A DNA stretch of 64,000 bases, from positions 51,834 through 115,833 of the forward strand of contig JAFREE010000079.1 of the NCBI GenBank assembly GCA_019400425.1. Direction: 5' to 3'. Source of the DNA: Hymenochaete sp. R1. Taxonomy: Eukaryota > Basidiomycota > Agaricomycetes > Hymenochaetales > Hymenochaetaceae. The position numbers were made by a program, and so were the translations under genes. Of this stretch, positions 47,880 through 59,203 are shown piece after piece (position 1 is the stretch's first letter; each line of letters begins with the position of its first letter). The notes beneath the pieces were generated by a model that was not told the DNA's origin, did not search any database, and saw nothing but the letters and a program-made list of their open reading frames with translations.

Positions 47880-48077
47880 GTGTTAGCAAAGAGAAAGAGT
47901 AAGGCATCATCGTCACATCACAATAACAAAGACCAATGCTCACTTTTCTCGTATGCTTACCGTCTAAGTATAGAATTAGCAAAGTTAACTTTTGGATTTC
48001 TCGAGCCAGACAAGGTGAATGCCCTGCGCTCATTCGGGGATGGCTGCGATGGATATGAATGGAACAGGGTCAAGTGA
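47880..48077 (+). pseudogene. SYA relic peptide upstream of F1-F
   Basis: A 65-codon frame reads LFSYAYRLSIELAKLTFGFL, then LRSFGDGCDGYEWNRVK and a stop. It is preceded by HHNNKDQCS, similar to the QNNNDHCL of the F1-B relic. The three relics (upstream of F1-A, F1-B and F1-F) share residue pattern in the same frame order, so a second coding sequence has accompanied F1 duplication. No start or complete gene is seen. Confidence 0.5.
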
Positions 48078-48341
48078 CCTTTACGTCGGGGTCTTCGCCT
48101 TAAGTATTGGGACATCACCGTTCGAGTTTTTGTTTCTATCGATGTCTCTTCGGGGCTTTGCATGTGAACGTGCGCAAGCATCTTTTCTAGGGACGCAATG
48201 AAGAACTAGAAGCAGTTTTGAATTCGCAATGTTAACGAACCTAAACTTAATTTGCACGGAAACGCGCATGAGAGCTAACTGCTCTCTCTTTTCGCCTTGT
48301 CAGTAAACTTAGATACGAGCTTTGCACTCGTGTCCCTACGG

Positions 48342-48350
48342 GCATAAATA
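48342..48350 (+). promoter_or_regulatory. TATA-like box of F1-F
   Basis: GCATAAATA, about 90 nt upstream of the ATG at 48437; F1-B has GCATAAATG at a similar distance. Confidence 0.55.
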
Positions 48351-48399
48351 CTAGGACTCTAGAATTGTAAGTGACGTCCCACCTTCAATTGAAGTAACC

Positions 48400-48414
48400 C
48401 GTTCTCACCTGAAG
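48400..48414 (+). promoter_or_regulatory. F1 leader motif upstream of F1-F
   Basis: CGTTCTCACCTGAAG, about 25-35 nt before the ATG; the same motif occurs on the gene strand before F1-A and F1-C. Confidence 0.5.
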
Positions 48415-48436
48415 TCTCTTCCGGTATCCATTTACT

Positions 48437-49135
48437 ATGTCCCGTAACAATCAAGCACCTGTAGCGAAGAAAACGTCAACAAATCCACCGTTCACTCCAG
48501 ATGAGGAAACACTCAAGAAAGTCCTCGACAATGCACCCGCATACATTTCCCAGATGAAAGATCTTGTCGAGGAAGAGATCACTACTTGGTCAAAGAAGTG
48601 TTACGAGGACTCGTATTACTACAACGGGAATCTCGAATTCGCACAAACTGCCTCGGGCTATCTGAAGCGATTCCTTGAGCGCGGAGATCGCAACGCTCGC
48701 AGTGCTCCAGATGGTGAGGCCGAGTGGAAGGCTTGGAAGAGGATGTTTCAGCTTTGCTTGGAGGGGCAGTACCAAGAGATTCTTTCTACCGAGTTTAGCG
48801 GCTTGAAAGAGTCTCGACTTCCTGGGGAAAAAGAAGAACGCACCTCGACAATGAAGGAGTTCCAAAAAGCGTTGGCGAAGACAAATGCGACGTCGACTGG
48901 GGCGAAAGTGCGTGTGTACGTGGCCTGGCTGAAGTATATGCAGATGGGTACTCAAAATTACCGTACTATTTCAACTGCTGGAAACCACGAATCAATATAT
49001 AATTTCTACCGCAAGTTCGAGGAAAAACTGCGGGAGATTGACTTGGGAGACGCTTGGGAGAGGGGGAACGATACGAGGGATTACATTGCGAAATGGGAAG
49101 AGTATCTCAAGGCGATCGGGTCAGCGCAGAATTGA
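48437..49135 (+). CDS. F1-F, intact member of unknown family F1
   Basis: A single-exon ORF of 232 residues starting MSRNNQAPVAKKTSTNPP, with a shorter polar tail than other members. Landmarks: FTPDEETLKKVLDNAPAYI, QMKDLVEEEITTWSKK, FAQTASGYLKRFLERGDRN, AEWKAWKRMFQLCLEGQ, GLKESRLPGEKEERTSTM, FQKALAKTNATS, KVRVYVAWLKYMQMGTQN, IYNFYRKFEEKLREIDLG and IAKWEEYLKAIGS. Unlike the others it is on the plus strand, head to head with F1-E across 1.3 kb. A TATA-like box and the F1 leader motif lie upstream. Function unknown. Confidence 0.8.
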   Translation: MSRNNQAPVAKKTSTNPPFTPDEETLKKVLDNAPAYISQMKDLVEEEITTWSKKCYEDSYYYNGNLEFAQTASGYLKRFLERGDRNARSAPDGEAEWKAWKRMFQLCLEGQYQEILSTEFSGLKESRLPGEKEERTSTMKEFQKALAKTNATSTGAKVRVYVAWLKYMQMGTQNYRTISTAGNHESIYNFYRKFEEKLREIDLGDAWERGNDTRDYIAKWEEYLKAIGSAQN

Positions 49136-50582
49136 TTCATTCAGGTCTTTGACTTGGAGAATTGATCTGTAAAGTAACGGATCCTGTACTGTGATTTCGA
49201 CAACTGCCCGTTTAATATTAGCAAATGATGATACTTGATAACTTACAGAAAGTGATGCCTTTGGAAAGAGTGATACAGGAGTTTGCGTCGTGCAGACTCC
49301 TCCCACTAAGCTCGCGCATTGCCAATAATTCTGTGTTTCCGTCGCAGGTGTTCATGGGAAGGGAAGAATATTACACGCCTTGGCCGTTCAGTAAGACTCG
49401 GCGATAGGGTGGAATGTCTTAGTGAGATTGAATGTCAGTTTTGGTGAACACGTTTACTAGTCACGACGCATATGCGTTACGAAAATGATCTTGATAAGGT
49501 GGTAGCACAACGGGAGTTGTACCATATAGCAGTTGTCCGTGTCACGGCGAGCGCGAGCTTCGCACAGGTAGATCAAGGTGTATTACAGAAACAGCAGTTC
49601 TGACGAAGCTGCTTCTAGAACAGAGAAACAGAGAAAGCCACTCAATGCAGCAGGTGCATTGTAAGATCAGTTGGAAAGTACACTGAAGACGCACGGAATG
49701 AGGCAGATATTGACGACAGCATCTTGAAGTGGTGGCAATATGCGTGCAAGGGAAATGAGCATTACTTCAAAAGAGCAATAAAAAAGTAACCGCTTGGAAT
49801 AATTTCTCCGAGTGGTGCGTGTAACAAAGAACTGGCACGAGCCAAAAGTTTACCGCCTTTATTGATCAGTGAATGTCGGAAAGCGAATTAATGGTTAAAG
49901 ATAAACCAACTGCTCACCTAGTTGAAAGAAATACCACGGGAATCGGGATCGTCCATCCCGTTCAAGCGAGCATATGCTGTATTCGAAACTTGATGGTGAC
50001 ACGAAGCCCAAAGACTGACACCAACCGAATGAAGTTGCGCGTGTAGTTAATCTCAGAACAAAGTCAACGAGATGAACGAGTGCTAAAAGAAAAACGGGTG
50101 ATGAACGACAAAGCGAAAATGGTCAAAACATCACCAGGAACCAATGACCACACTCGAGCAATCTCATGTCATGAACGAGAGAAATTCCAATATGATACAT
50201 AAGGTCAAATACGAAGAGTAATGGATGAATGAGATGAGTGGAAGACCAGTTCCTCTCCAAAACGAAGAAAGGAAATAGATGATACATAGAGAAAGTCGAA
50301 AAGGTTGTCCAGGTATCCGCGAGGTATAGAGTCTGGCGTGAAGAATTGACGAATGGAAATTCCGATAAATACTTGTTGTAAGTCAACGCGGCGTTGATAA
50401 GATGTCGCAGCGAACTCAGTGAGCAACATTGTTGATCCGGTACAAACACGAGGTAATGGTGATTGCGAAAATTGAAAAATCGAGCGCCGGAATAGTGAAA
50501 GGAAATGAAGCTACGGGTCTCATCAAAAGCACGCATTCTGTTAAATATTCGCGAACTGCCAAGGTAAGAGTGAGACTCACTT
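49136..50582. other. Intergenic, no gene seen
   Basis: About 1.4 kb. The minus-strand ORF at 50123-50680 overlaps the 3' end of the next gene in another frame and shows no family pattern. Confidence 0.5.
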
Positions 50583-51743
50583 TCAGACAGCATGTTCAGC
50601 TGATACTGGCGTCCTCGCTGGCTTCTCTGCACTACCCCGCTCTGTTGTCTCGAATGAAACGTCAGCAGCATCCCCCGCAATTACCCTTTCACGCGAAGTC
50701 TTCAGCACAAGCCGCCTCGTCGGCCGCTCCTCGTCCAGCTCGACCGTTTCCCACTCGTCCAGTGCTTCGTTCGTCCCATCTACACCTGCTACCCTCTCTT
50801 TCCTTCTACCAGCTCGCCTCACAACCCAGACTCTCCCTGCGCAGATGCCTTTCGCGACTGTGAAGATTATGGCGGCTCCTACACCAATTCCAACGATGTA
50901 AGCAGCCAGTAGACCTCCTTGCTTGTGCGGGTCTAGGAAGTCGTAGACATAAAATCCCTGTGTTGCTCGGGTGATGTAAGCAACGCCAAGATAAAGCGCG
51001 AGAAGAATGATGAGGAAGGGGATGTGGATCCAAGGTTGAGGTCCGGCATTGGTGAAAAGGAGTTCGAAAAGGGCGAAGGGGGTGTTGAGCGTGTGTTGGG
51101 AGATGTTGCTCCAGCTGCTGTATGTGTTAGCAAAAGAATTCGTTGATAAAAGCGCCCAGTAGACGATGGTCACAATTATAGCTATTATAGCAGAGTTAGC
51201 AAATTAATGAAAGGCGACATAGTGGTGTTTCGTACGAAAAGTCGATATGGTTGAGAAAAGGAGAGAGTGCAGGAACTGCAGAGGGCGAGGCCACCGTTCA
51301 AGAGGATAGGAACGACCTTGCGAGACAGCGTACACGAGCGTCTGGGTTCCGGAAGCGAAGAAGTAAGAGCAGAGGCCGATGTACGAAAGCTCGGTGAAGA
51401 AGGATAATAACCTGCGAGAAAACGAAGTATCAAAATGAAAGCGCCGCGCGAATTGGATCGGACTGGGAACGGGATAGGAATATACGCACGATGGTCCGTC
51501 ATGAAGCTTGGTAGATCCATATACAAATACGGTGATGATGGTGGCAAGGGAGTACAACGCAAGCGTCAGTCGAATAGCTGCGAGGACGATTGGTGAGATG
51601 CAAGGGGACGTGACGAAAGAAGCAGTCGTATCGAACGGGTGAGCCACTCCCAGCGTCGCGTAAACCCGTGCCGACAGCGTTGATGCTGTTTGTGTTAGCG
51701 CTGGCGCCATAAGATTTACAGGCTGGTCGATGTTCCCGCTCAT
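50583..51743 (-). CDS. Multispanning membrane protein, FAR-17a/AIG1-like
   Basis: Starts MSGNIDQPVNLMAPALTQT at 51743; exons around 51480-51743, 51200-51420 and 50583-51173 give roughly 340-350 residues. Hydrophobic segments: PIVLAAIRLTLALYSLATII, FFTELSYIGLCSYFFASG, ITIVYWALLS, PFALFELLFTNAG, HIPFLIILLALYLGVAYI and LLAAYIVGIGVGAAIIFTVA, i.e. about six. The stretch SNISQHTLNTPFALFELLFT followed by GFYVYDFLDP resembles the conserved His-containing part of FAR-17a/AIG1 proteins, whose animal members hydrolyse branched fatty-acid esters. That family call is tentative. The C-terminal 80 residues are charged and cytosolic. Divergent with the permease gene. Confidence 0.6.
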
Positions 51744-52327
51744 GAATAATGCAGCATTGTTCGAGTGAAGGTAAGAGAACAAGAACGACGAGACATGGCA
51801 GAGCAGAGAGAGATCAGACCGACTCTCCGACGACGGAACTCGATGCTTTTGGAAATACCACGTGACTTTTTGCGGTATCTTTACCGGGTTTTCCTCGTCC
51901 CTGACCAACAGCCTCATCTCTTTTGGACTCTCATGGTACGCTTCAATTCGACCATTCAAATCCAAAAAATCCTCTACACTCAACTCCGAACCTTTCTAAT
52001 CTTCTTAGAGCGCTCGATGTTGGTCGCAAATATACAGAGAGAACGAGCCAACACTGTCAAACATGTAGTCGCTGTGGTTTGCGATGTCGATGACAAATAT
52101 TAGAATAAAAATAAACGATGATGGCGCCCGTCTTATCTCTATTGCCCCCTCAAACCATCAGCCTCCGTCTTCCTTCTCACGCATGCCCTCGCCATGTGGA
52201 AATCAAAGCGGACATCACCGTCGACTCCGACCCCTTTCAACAGTTTAAAAGACGCACAGAGTCCATCGCTTCGTCTCCAACCTCCCTCCATCACGATCGA
52301 TTTCATTCCCGCTCCTCAACATCCATA
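51744..52327. other. Divergent promoter region
   Basis: Between the AIG1-like gene and the permease. The permease frame remains open upstream to an ATG at 52118, so a longer N-terminus is possible. Confidence 0.5.
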
Positions 52328-54624
52328 ATGTCTGCAGGGGAGAAAGACTCTATAAGCGGAGCGAAGGAAGCTCAGGTAATGGGGTCAGGAGAATGGAATG
52401 GTGAAGGTGTAGGTCCTGTTCGCGAGCACAGGCTCCAGAGGCAGTTGAAGAACAGGCATGTCGCCATGATCAGGTCGGTTAACAATTTTCTCGACTCGAC
52501 ATGTTTCTTGGTGAACTCACCTCCACCTTCAGTATCGCTGGTGTCATAGGTACTGGTCTGTTTCTCGGGACTGCGACCTCGTTGGCCGCTGGGGGCCCTC
52601 TTGGATTGTTGCTGGGGTACGCAATAGTTGGAACGATATGCTTCTCTGTCATGGTTCGTCCCCTCTTTGCCAGCGCGCCTTCGCGATTATTTCTGACTCT
52701 CACTGTATCCAGATCAGTCTCGGTGAAATGATAGCGTATCTTCCTATTGAGGGCGGGTTCATTAAGGTAACGTTTGGGTGCCTGTCATTATATCCCATCA
52801 CCGCTCATAGCCATTAATTCTAGCTTGCCGAGCGATTCGTGTCACCCGACTTCTCGTTCACTATGGGTTGGAATTACTGGTACGCCCACTTATTGATCTG
52901 TCGACTGTCTCTTATCATTTGAAAAGGTATTCTTGGACGATTACCCTTCCTGCTGAATTGAGTGCAGCAGCTGTTCTTATGTCGTTCTGGAAGTCGGTTC
53001 GTGTATCTTCCACGCATTTGAGTGTAATCTCTTAACCCATGCTGCTCTTACAGAAGGACGAAGTTAGTCCAGCTGTGTGGATAACGATGACACTCGTTCC
53101 TGTCCTGGTCATCAATTTCTTAGGCGCTGGGGTTTACGGTGAATGCGAATTTGTATTCGCGTCCATCAAAGTTGTCACGATTGTCGGGCTAATTGTACGT
53201 CCGGTATCCATCGTATCAAACCATTTCATTTCATTTTTCTTCATACAGATAATGGGTCTCGTGCTCGATCTCGGCGGAGGGCCAAACCATGATCGCATCG
53301 GCTTCCGATACTGGAAGAACCCGGGACCCTTCGTTCAGTTTGATGGCATAAGCGGCTCGAAAGGACGTTTCTTGGGCTTCTGGGAAGTGCTCGTTCAAGC
53401 AGGGTTCTCGTACCTTGGATGTGAAATTGTTGCTGTACGCTGATATCTTTTCATTCGATGCTGGCGCGCTTTGATAACAAATTGTTCGCACTCGTTTAGA
53501 TCGCAGCTGGTGAAGCGAAAAACCCTCGCCGGAATATGAAGAAGGCTATCCAACGCGTCCTCGTCCGTATCCTCCTCTTCTACATCTGCGGAATCATCAT
53601 TATCGGAATGCTCGTCTCTTCAAGTGATCCACGTCTGAACCTGAACGACACAGCAGCAGGGTCACCGTTCGTCCTCGCCATCGAGAACGCAGGTGTTGCC
53701 GTCTTACCTCACATTATCAATGCGTAAGCTACTTTCTTATCATCTAACATTATTTCGAGTGTCGTCCTTAACTTCTCCCATCAGTGCACTTCTCACCTCG
53801 GCGTGGTCAGCCGCATCCTCCGACCTGTACACCTCCTCGCGTGCCTTATACGGCCTCTCCCTCTCACGTAACGCCCCTTCTCTCTTCAGCCATACAACTC
53901 GACGTGGTCTTCCCCTCCCCGCTATTATCACCTGCAGTGTCTTTGCCCTCCTCGCGTACATGGGCAGCACTGATGGCTCAGGGAAAGTCTTCAAATGGTT
54001 CACGAACATGACTTCCGTGTCCGGTTTGATGACTTGGTTCGGCATCTGCGTGACGTATCTGAGGTTTCACAAAGGGTTGAAGAGTCAGGGTGTGGATAGG
54101 AAGACGTTGCCGTATTACAACGTGCTGAACCCGTATGCGGCGTGGTGGGGTGCGATTGGATGCGTGGTTATATGCTTCGTGAGCTCAGTCTTTGTCTTTC
54201 ATTTGACCCGCCGACTCAACCATCCTGTTACCTTAGTTCTCTGGATGGGATGTCTTCCTCAAAGGACATTGGGATGTAGCTACGTATGTCGCTCCCTTCA
54301 AATCGAAATTGACTCTGTTCTAACGCTTCGACTTCTGCGCAGTTTCATCACCAACTACCTCCCTTTCATCCTCTTCCCGGTCTTTTACATTATTTCTCTC
54401 GTCGGCAATCGTTATTGGGGCACTAGAGAATGGCGAAGACCGCTTCGGCCCTCGGAGATGGACTTGTTCTCGGGATTGAAGGAAATCGAGATGGATACGT
54501 ATGACGAACCACCCCCTCGAAATGCAGTGGAGAAGTTCTGGATGTGGCTGGTATGTATTTTGCTTCTGTAAAGAATTTTGGATGCGGTTATGCTGATGGT
54601 CAATTGCCTTTCTTTCAGATGTGA
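52328..54624 (+). CDS. Amino-acid permease (fungal YAT type, APC superfamily)
   Basis: From MSAGEKDSISGAKEAQ at 52328, with intron 52474-52532 and many further short introns; the last exon adds only Met and stop (54619-54624). The protein is about 550 residues with 12 expected membrane segments. Diagnostic pieces: QRQLKNRHVAMIR then SIAGVIGTGLFLGTATSLAA (substrate-binding unwound helix 1), ISLGEMIAYLPIEGGFIKLA, SPDFSFTMGWNYWYSWTITL, PAELSAAAVLMSFW, FSYLGCEIVAIAAGEAKNPR, AALLTSAWSAASSDLYTSSR, and PYAAWWGAIGC. It imports amino acids with protons at the plasma membrane; substrate range cannot be told. An in-frame upstream ATG at 52118 would add 70 mostly disordered residues. Confidence 0.92.
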
Positions 54625-55104
54625 TATTCTTCGTTCCGTGATAGTGCCTATTCGAGCGTTCATTTCTTGTACCATACATTATCACGCCTAATGTGAATCA
54701 GTGGACCATTTCTCAACTTTCCAATAAACGATAAATCAAAATGTCTTCTTATATTGTGCCTGTTTCTTAGCGTATTTTGTAACGTTTTCAAACAAACGCT
54801 TCTTCCGCCTCCCAGCAATCTGAACGTACTGACTGAGCGATTGCAAGGCTCGAATTAGTTATAACGTTTTCTTTCCACTGACGGAATTTAATTCGGTGGC
54901 GAAATTGGACGAATTGCGAAGTGAAAACGATGGGATTCAGCTTGAACCTTTCCCGGTCCCTTTCGGTCCGGTTCCAGTTATGCCACGTCCACGTGAAACT
55001 TCCCGTCCGTGTGCTATCTTCTCCGCTCAAGGCTTTCTTTTACTTCCCACCATCGACTTCTATAAACTTGAACTTGTTTTTTTGCGATACCATCCCAGTC
55101 AATC
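54625..55104. other. Intergenic, no gene seen
   Basis: The 3' flank of the permease gene and promoter of the next gene; no supported ORF. Confidence 0.6.
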
Positions 55105-56393
55105 ATGGGCGCATCTCCTGTACCACCAAACACATCTAACGAACTTCTGGTGACCATCCCATCGAAGCATGTACTGCTTCTGACCATGAACAGGCCCGCG
55201 GCGCGCAATGCTATGACACCGACTCTCACAGCTGACATTGAGAGGACAATGGACTGGTTTGACGAAGTGCCTGAAATGTGGTACGATCCTGAAAGTCCTT
55301 GGAATGGATTTGCGAAATGAAGTGAAGCGCTAAAGTGGCCTCAAAGGGTTTGCGTGTTGACTGGAACTGGTCGTGTCTTCTGTGCGGGAGCTGACCTGAA
55401 GGCGTAAGTTGTCGAGTTTCTCTATTCAAGAGGCACGTTTGGCTGATTGTCCTCTACTTCATTAGCTGGGAAATCGAGTCTAAAGGCTCTCCGGGGTCAA
55501 GAACCCACTCTCCAGAAGCAATAGCCTCGTCAAAGCACGGTTTCGGAGGTCTCTCGCGTCGGTCGAAGACGTGCAAACCTATCATTGCCGCGGTCGAGGG
55601 CGGTGCCTTTGGAGGCGGAGTGGAAATTCTTCTTAACTGCGACATGGTCATATCTGATGAGGAGGCAATATTCGGCCTGCCTGAAGTCCGAGTTGGTGTG
55701 GTTGTTTCGTCCGGAGGTACGTCGTACGCCCATGCTAAGAAAGACAATACTTACAACAATAGTTTAGGTATACCGAGACTGTTGAGTAACGCTGGGCGCC
55801 AAGTGAGTTCGTGAAATTTGTATGAAGACGCTTTCCTGAAAACTTGGAGCAGTTCGCTTCGGAAATGATGATGCTAGGAAGGAATATAAGTGCTGAGGAA
55901 GCACGCGATCGCTTGAATATGTGCGTTCGAATCTCATACTTCATTCAAGCACTCTCATCATATACTTTCAATAGGATCAACAAGCTCGTACCTCGGGGCA
56001 AAGCACTGGATGAAGCACTCTCTTGGGCCAACGAAATGGTCGCGAAATCTTCACCCGAGGCCGTTCAAAGCACAAAACGAGGCCTGTTGCTTGCTATGGA
56101 AACGGGAAATATTGAGGAGGCTGTAGTAAATCACGCTGTCTCCCCAGAGAGTGTTCGGCACTTCGACGGGAAGAATATCAAGGTTAGTGAACTCGCATGC
56201 AGAAAAGTGAGAGCTCGATTGTGATGCTGATGTTCTCTCTCAATAATCATGCTCTGCCTACATATACTAAGGAGGGACTTCGTTCATTTTCTGAGGTTTG
56301 TACGAGAACTGTTTGGAAAGTCACTTCTCAACGGTTCTTTCCAGAGACGGAAGCCGATCTGGGTGAATCCTGCAAAATTGTGATCTGTATACG
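55105..56393 (+). CDS. Enoyl-CoA hydratase/isomerase (crotonase family)
   Basis: From MGASPVPPNTSNELL at 55105, through about seven exons, to a last exon reading RRKPIWVNPAKL at 56393; about 290 residues. Crotonase landmarks: VLLLTMNRPAARNAMTPTL near the N-terminus, first oxyanion-hole segment RVFCAGADLKA, second oxyanion segment AAVEGGAFGGGVEILLNCDM, FGLPEVRVGVVVSSGGIPRL, and MMLGRNISAEEARD. The family binds acyl-CoA thioesters and hydrates or isomerises the double bond, in beta-oxidation or side pathways. No mitochondrial presequence or clear peroxisomal C-terminal tripeptide is visible (it ends AKL, which resembles a PTS1-type SKL and may target peroxisomes). Confidence 0.88.
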
Positions 56394-56666
56394 AAATCAT
56401 TCAAAGTCTCTAGAACTTATGAAGAAAGGTATTAGTAAAGGAAGTATATATGAAATCGTGAACGATGCGAGTTATCAAGATCAATTACAGGACTTCATAC
56501 ATTCTTCGCCCAGGTACTCGCTAAGCATGTCTGCATCGTATCCAGACGGATATGCATCCGTATCTGGTGAAAAACTCTTTGCTGTTGGCATGAGTGCAAA
56601 CTTTTCATTATAAATATCCGTCCCTATGTTCGTCCGTTCTTGCTTTCCTTCCTCATCTCCTACAAC

Positions 56667-57223
56667 ATGGCTCATTATCCCCACCGTGTGCACTGCTATA
56701 ATGCCGAGACTTACAAGGACCTCTGCAACGGCAAGGGTACAAAGGATCATTCTCCTGTTGCCGTTCACATCTTCTCTAGATCAGCCAATTGCTCCTTGCA
56801 ATCTTTGCAGAACGAGAACATGTTAGAACATCGCTGGAATGCCGCCACTCTCTTTGAAGACGAGACGGAGAGAGAGACACTTGTCAAGCTGCTGGACGCG
56901 CAACGCAAAGTAGGGCCTGTCGCATTCGTTGCAAATGATAAGCCCTCCTTCCGGGTGTCCCTTTGGCTCTTTTTGCGCATGGTTCATTGGGACTCTACCT
57001 TGTCGGATGCACTTTGTGATGCGCCAACGACAAAGTCCACGGTTTGTTCCACAGTGCCAGTTTACTACATCTTGACGAGCAGCTTCATGGCGAGAGATCC
57101 TTTTCACAGATGAAGAATATCAGTTATAAGGTCGAGAAGGCACTTAAAGAAGGTAAGGAGTATGATGGTTGGACCGCGATTAAGGAGGCTCTTGAGGACG
57201 ATCAGGCGAAGTATTATGAGTAG
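56667..57223 (+). CDS. Hypothetical protein, gene structure uncertain
   Basis: An ORF from MAHYPHRVHCYNAET runs open to 57113 with charged helical content (LEHRWNAATLFEDETERETL, LLDAQRKVGPVAFVAND). A second frame from about 57030 to 57223 reads LHLDEQLHGERSFSQMKN then VEKALKEGKEYDGWTAIKEA and ends KYYE with a stop. The two are probably one gene joined by an intron around 56960-57060, but no splice pair is decisive. It could also be a frameshifted gene. No family recognised. Confidence 0.4.
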
Positions 57224-57499
57224 CAGGACCGCAAATACACGGTATAGAATATAGTCTACGCATGGTTAGATTGCGGTACTCTTTACTACATGCCAATTTT
57301 TTCAGCCTTTTATTGCGGCTTATTTTATGGTTTTCACAAAAGACATAGAGGAGTTACAGGAGTACAATGCGTAAACATATTTTGAACTGAATGGCTATAC
57401 ATCCTAACCGGTGCGACCGGTGCGCGGGTGTTCACCAGCAGCATAGCGTCTTTCGCTCTTCATACGACGACGACGACAACGACAAACAGCGCCAGCACC

Positions 57500-57890
57500 A
57501 GCGCGCGATCCGTCGTGCCCATACCATCGAACGAGCCCAATGGCCGTTACTCGACCTCCTGCCAACTCATCTATCGCTGCCATCCATCAAGCACGCCCCA
57601 ATACATCCGCCGTTGTTGTCCACGCGCGCCAAACGTGCTTTGTTGTCGTTCTCGCTCGCGCGCAATAGGACGCGTCGGAAATGGGAAAAAAATGCCTTGG
57701 TTGGCACGCTCGAGTGTAATTTCCAGGGCTGGGGGGCCCACTTGGAGTAACGAATTGACGGTGCTCGTCAGGCCACAGGAGTTGGAAGGGGTGGGAGGAG
57801 GCGGGTGAGGATTAGGAGATTGAGGAGGGGAATCTCGCGTGCGGGGGATGAGGATAGCGACATCGACGACGCGCATGCAGCCTTAACCAA
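57500..57890 (+). pseudogene. Degenerate bHLH transcription-factor copy 1
   Basis: Frame pieces RRAHTIERAQ (basic region), LLDLLPTHLSLPS (helix 1/loop) and, in a shifted frame, NTSAVVVHARQT (helix 2) correspond in order to copies 2 and 3 of the bHLH region. An acidic EDSDIDDAHAAL segment follows at the end, as in the other copies. Multiple frame changes make it non-functional. Confidence 0.6.
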
Positions 57891-57899
57891 CCACCACCA

Positions 57900-58370
57900 C
57901 CACCACCTATGGCGCCAGCGCGCGCGCAAGCTCGGCCGTCGTGCCAATACCATCAAACGGGCCCAACGGCCGTTTCTCAACCTCCTGCCAACTCACCCAT
58001 CGCCATCATCCAACGAGCGCGCGCCAACTCGGCCATCGCTGTCGTCCACGCGTGCCAAACGCGTTTTTTTCGTCGTTCTCTTTCTCGCTCGCGCTCGCGC
58101 GCATCCGGACGCATATGGGAATGAAAAAAAAACCTTGGATAGCGCATTCGAGTAGGATCACCAAGGTTGGAAGGACCTGCTCTGAGTACCGAATTCACGG
58201 TGCTTCTTAGGTTGCAGGATGGAAGGGATTGGAGGAGGTGGGTGGGGATTGGGTGATAGAGGAGAGGGGGGAGGGAATCTCGCGCGCGCATGGGCCGAGG
58301 ATAGTGACAGCGACGACGACGGTCTCGCGCGCATCCAACCTCAGCCAGCTACCACCACCACCACCGCCGC
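57900..58370 (+). pseudogene. Degenerate bHLH transcription-factor copy 2
   Basis: Contains RRANTIKRAQRPFLNLLPTH (basic region and helix 1), and in another frame ANSAIAVVHACQTR (helix 2), then the tail EDSDSDDDGLARIQPQPATT. Nucleotide similarity to copy 1 is extensive, with frameshifts in the loop. It lies in tandem with copies 1 and 3. Confidence 0.6.
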
Positions 58371-58583
58371 CGCCGCCCTCACCTCAAACCGGTCGTCCAA
58401 GGGACCGAAACAACCCTCACCCCTGGTTCTGCGGGTCTTCCCTCCTTGCCATCGATCGATAGCGATCACACTGTAAGTTTTTCTTCAGTTTTTTGGCGTG
58501 CGCGCATTGGCAGAGCGAGTGCTGATTGCATCCTAGACATCTGGAGACGTTCAGACTCCCGCGTCCACGACAACCAGCAGCGG

Positions 58584-59156
58584 CAACAAACGCAAGCCGA
58601 ATCGCTGTGTCAATACCGCCGAGCGTCGCGCAACGCACAACGCTGTCGAATGTGCCCGCCGTGAAATCCTCGACCTCGTCGCTCTCCTGCCGAATCTCGC
58701 CTCCGTCAGGCGTCCATCCAGGACTGCGATCGCAAACTCGTCTATCGCCATCTTCCACCAAGTGCGCCGCACTCGGCCTTCTCGCGGCGAGAGAACTGCG
58801 TCTCATTTGCGCAGAGTCGGACGCGTTGAGAAGGGAGAACAGCGAATGGCGTGCTCGAGTAGGACTGCCATGGTTGGAAGAACTGGCTCGGAGCACCGAG
58901 TTCATTGGGCTCATCAATCTGCAGGAGATGTAAGGAACTGGAGGGGGATTTTGGGAGACTACTTAGAGCATCGGAGAGATGGGAGAGGAGGAAAGATGCG
59001 CGTACGAGACGGTTGCGCAGGAGGAAGACTGAATGGATGGCGACGAGGACGACTTCGCGCGCATGCAACCTCAGCCAGTCACCACCACCTCCATTGTCGC
59101 CGTTTTTTCTGAACAACCGTTCAAGAGACCGATCCTCAGCCAGACAGTCTTTAGCC

Positions 59157-59203
<47 letters not shown>

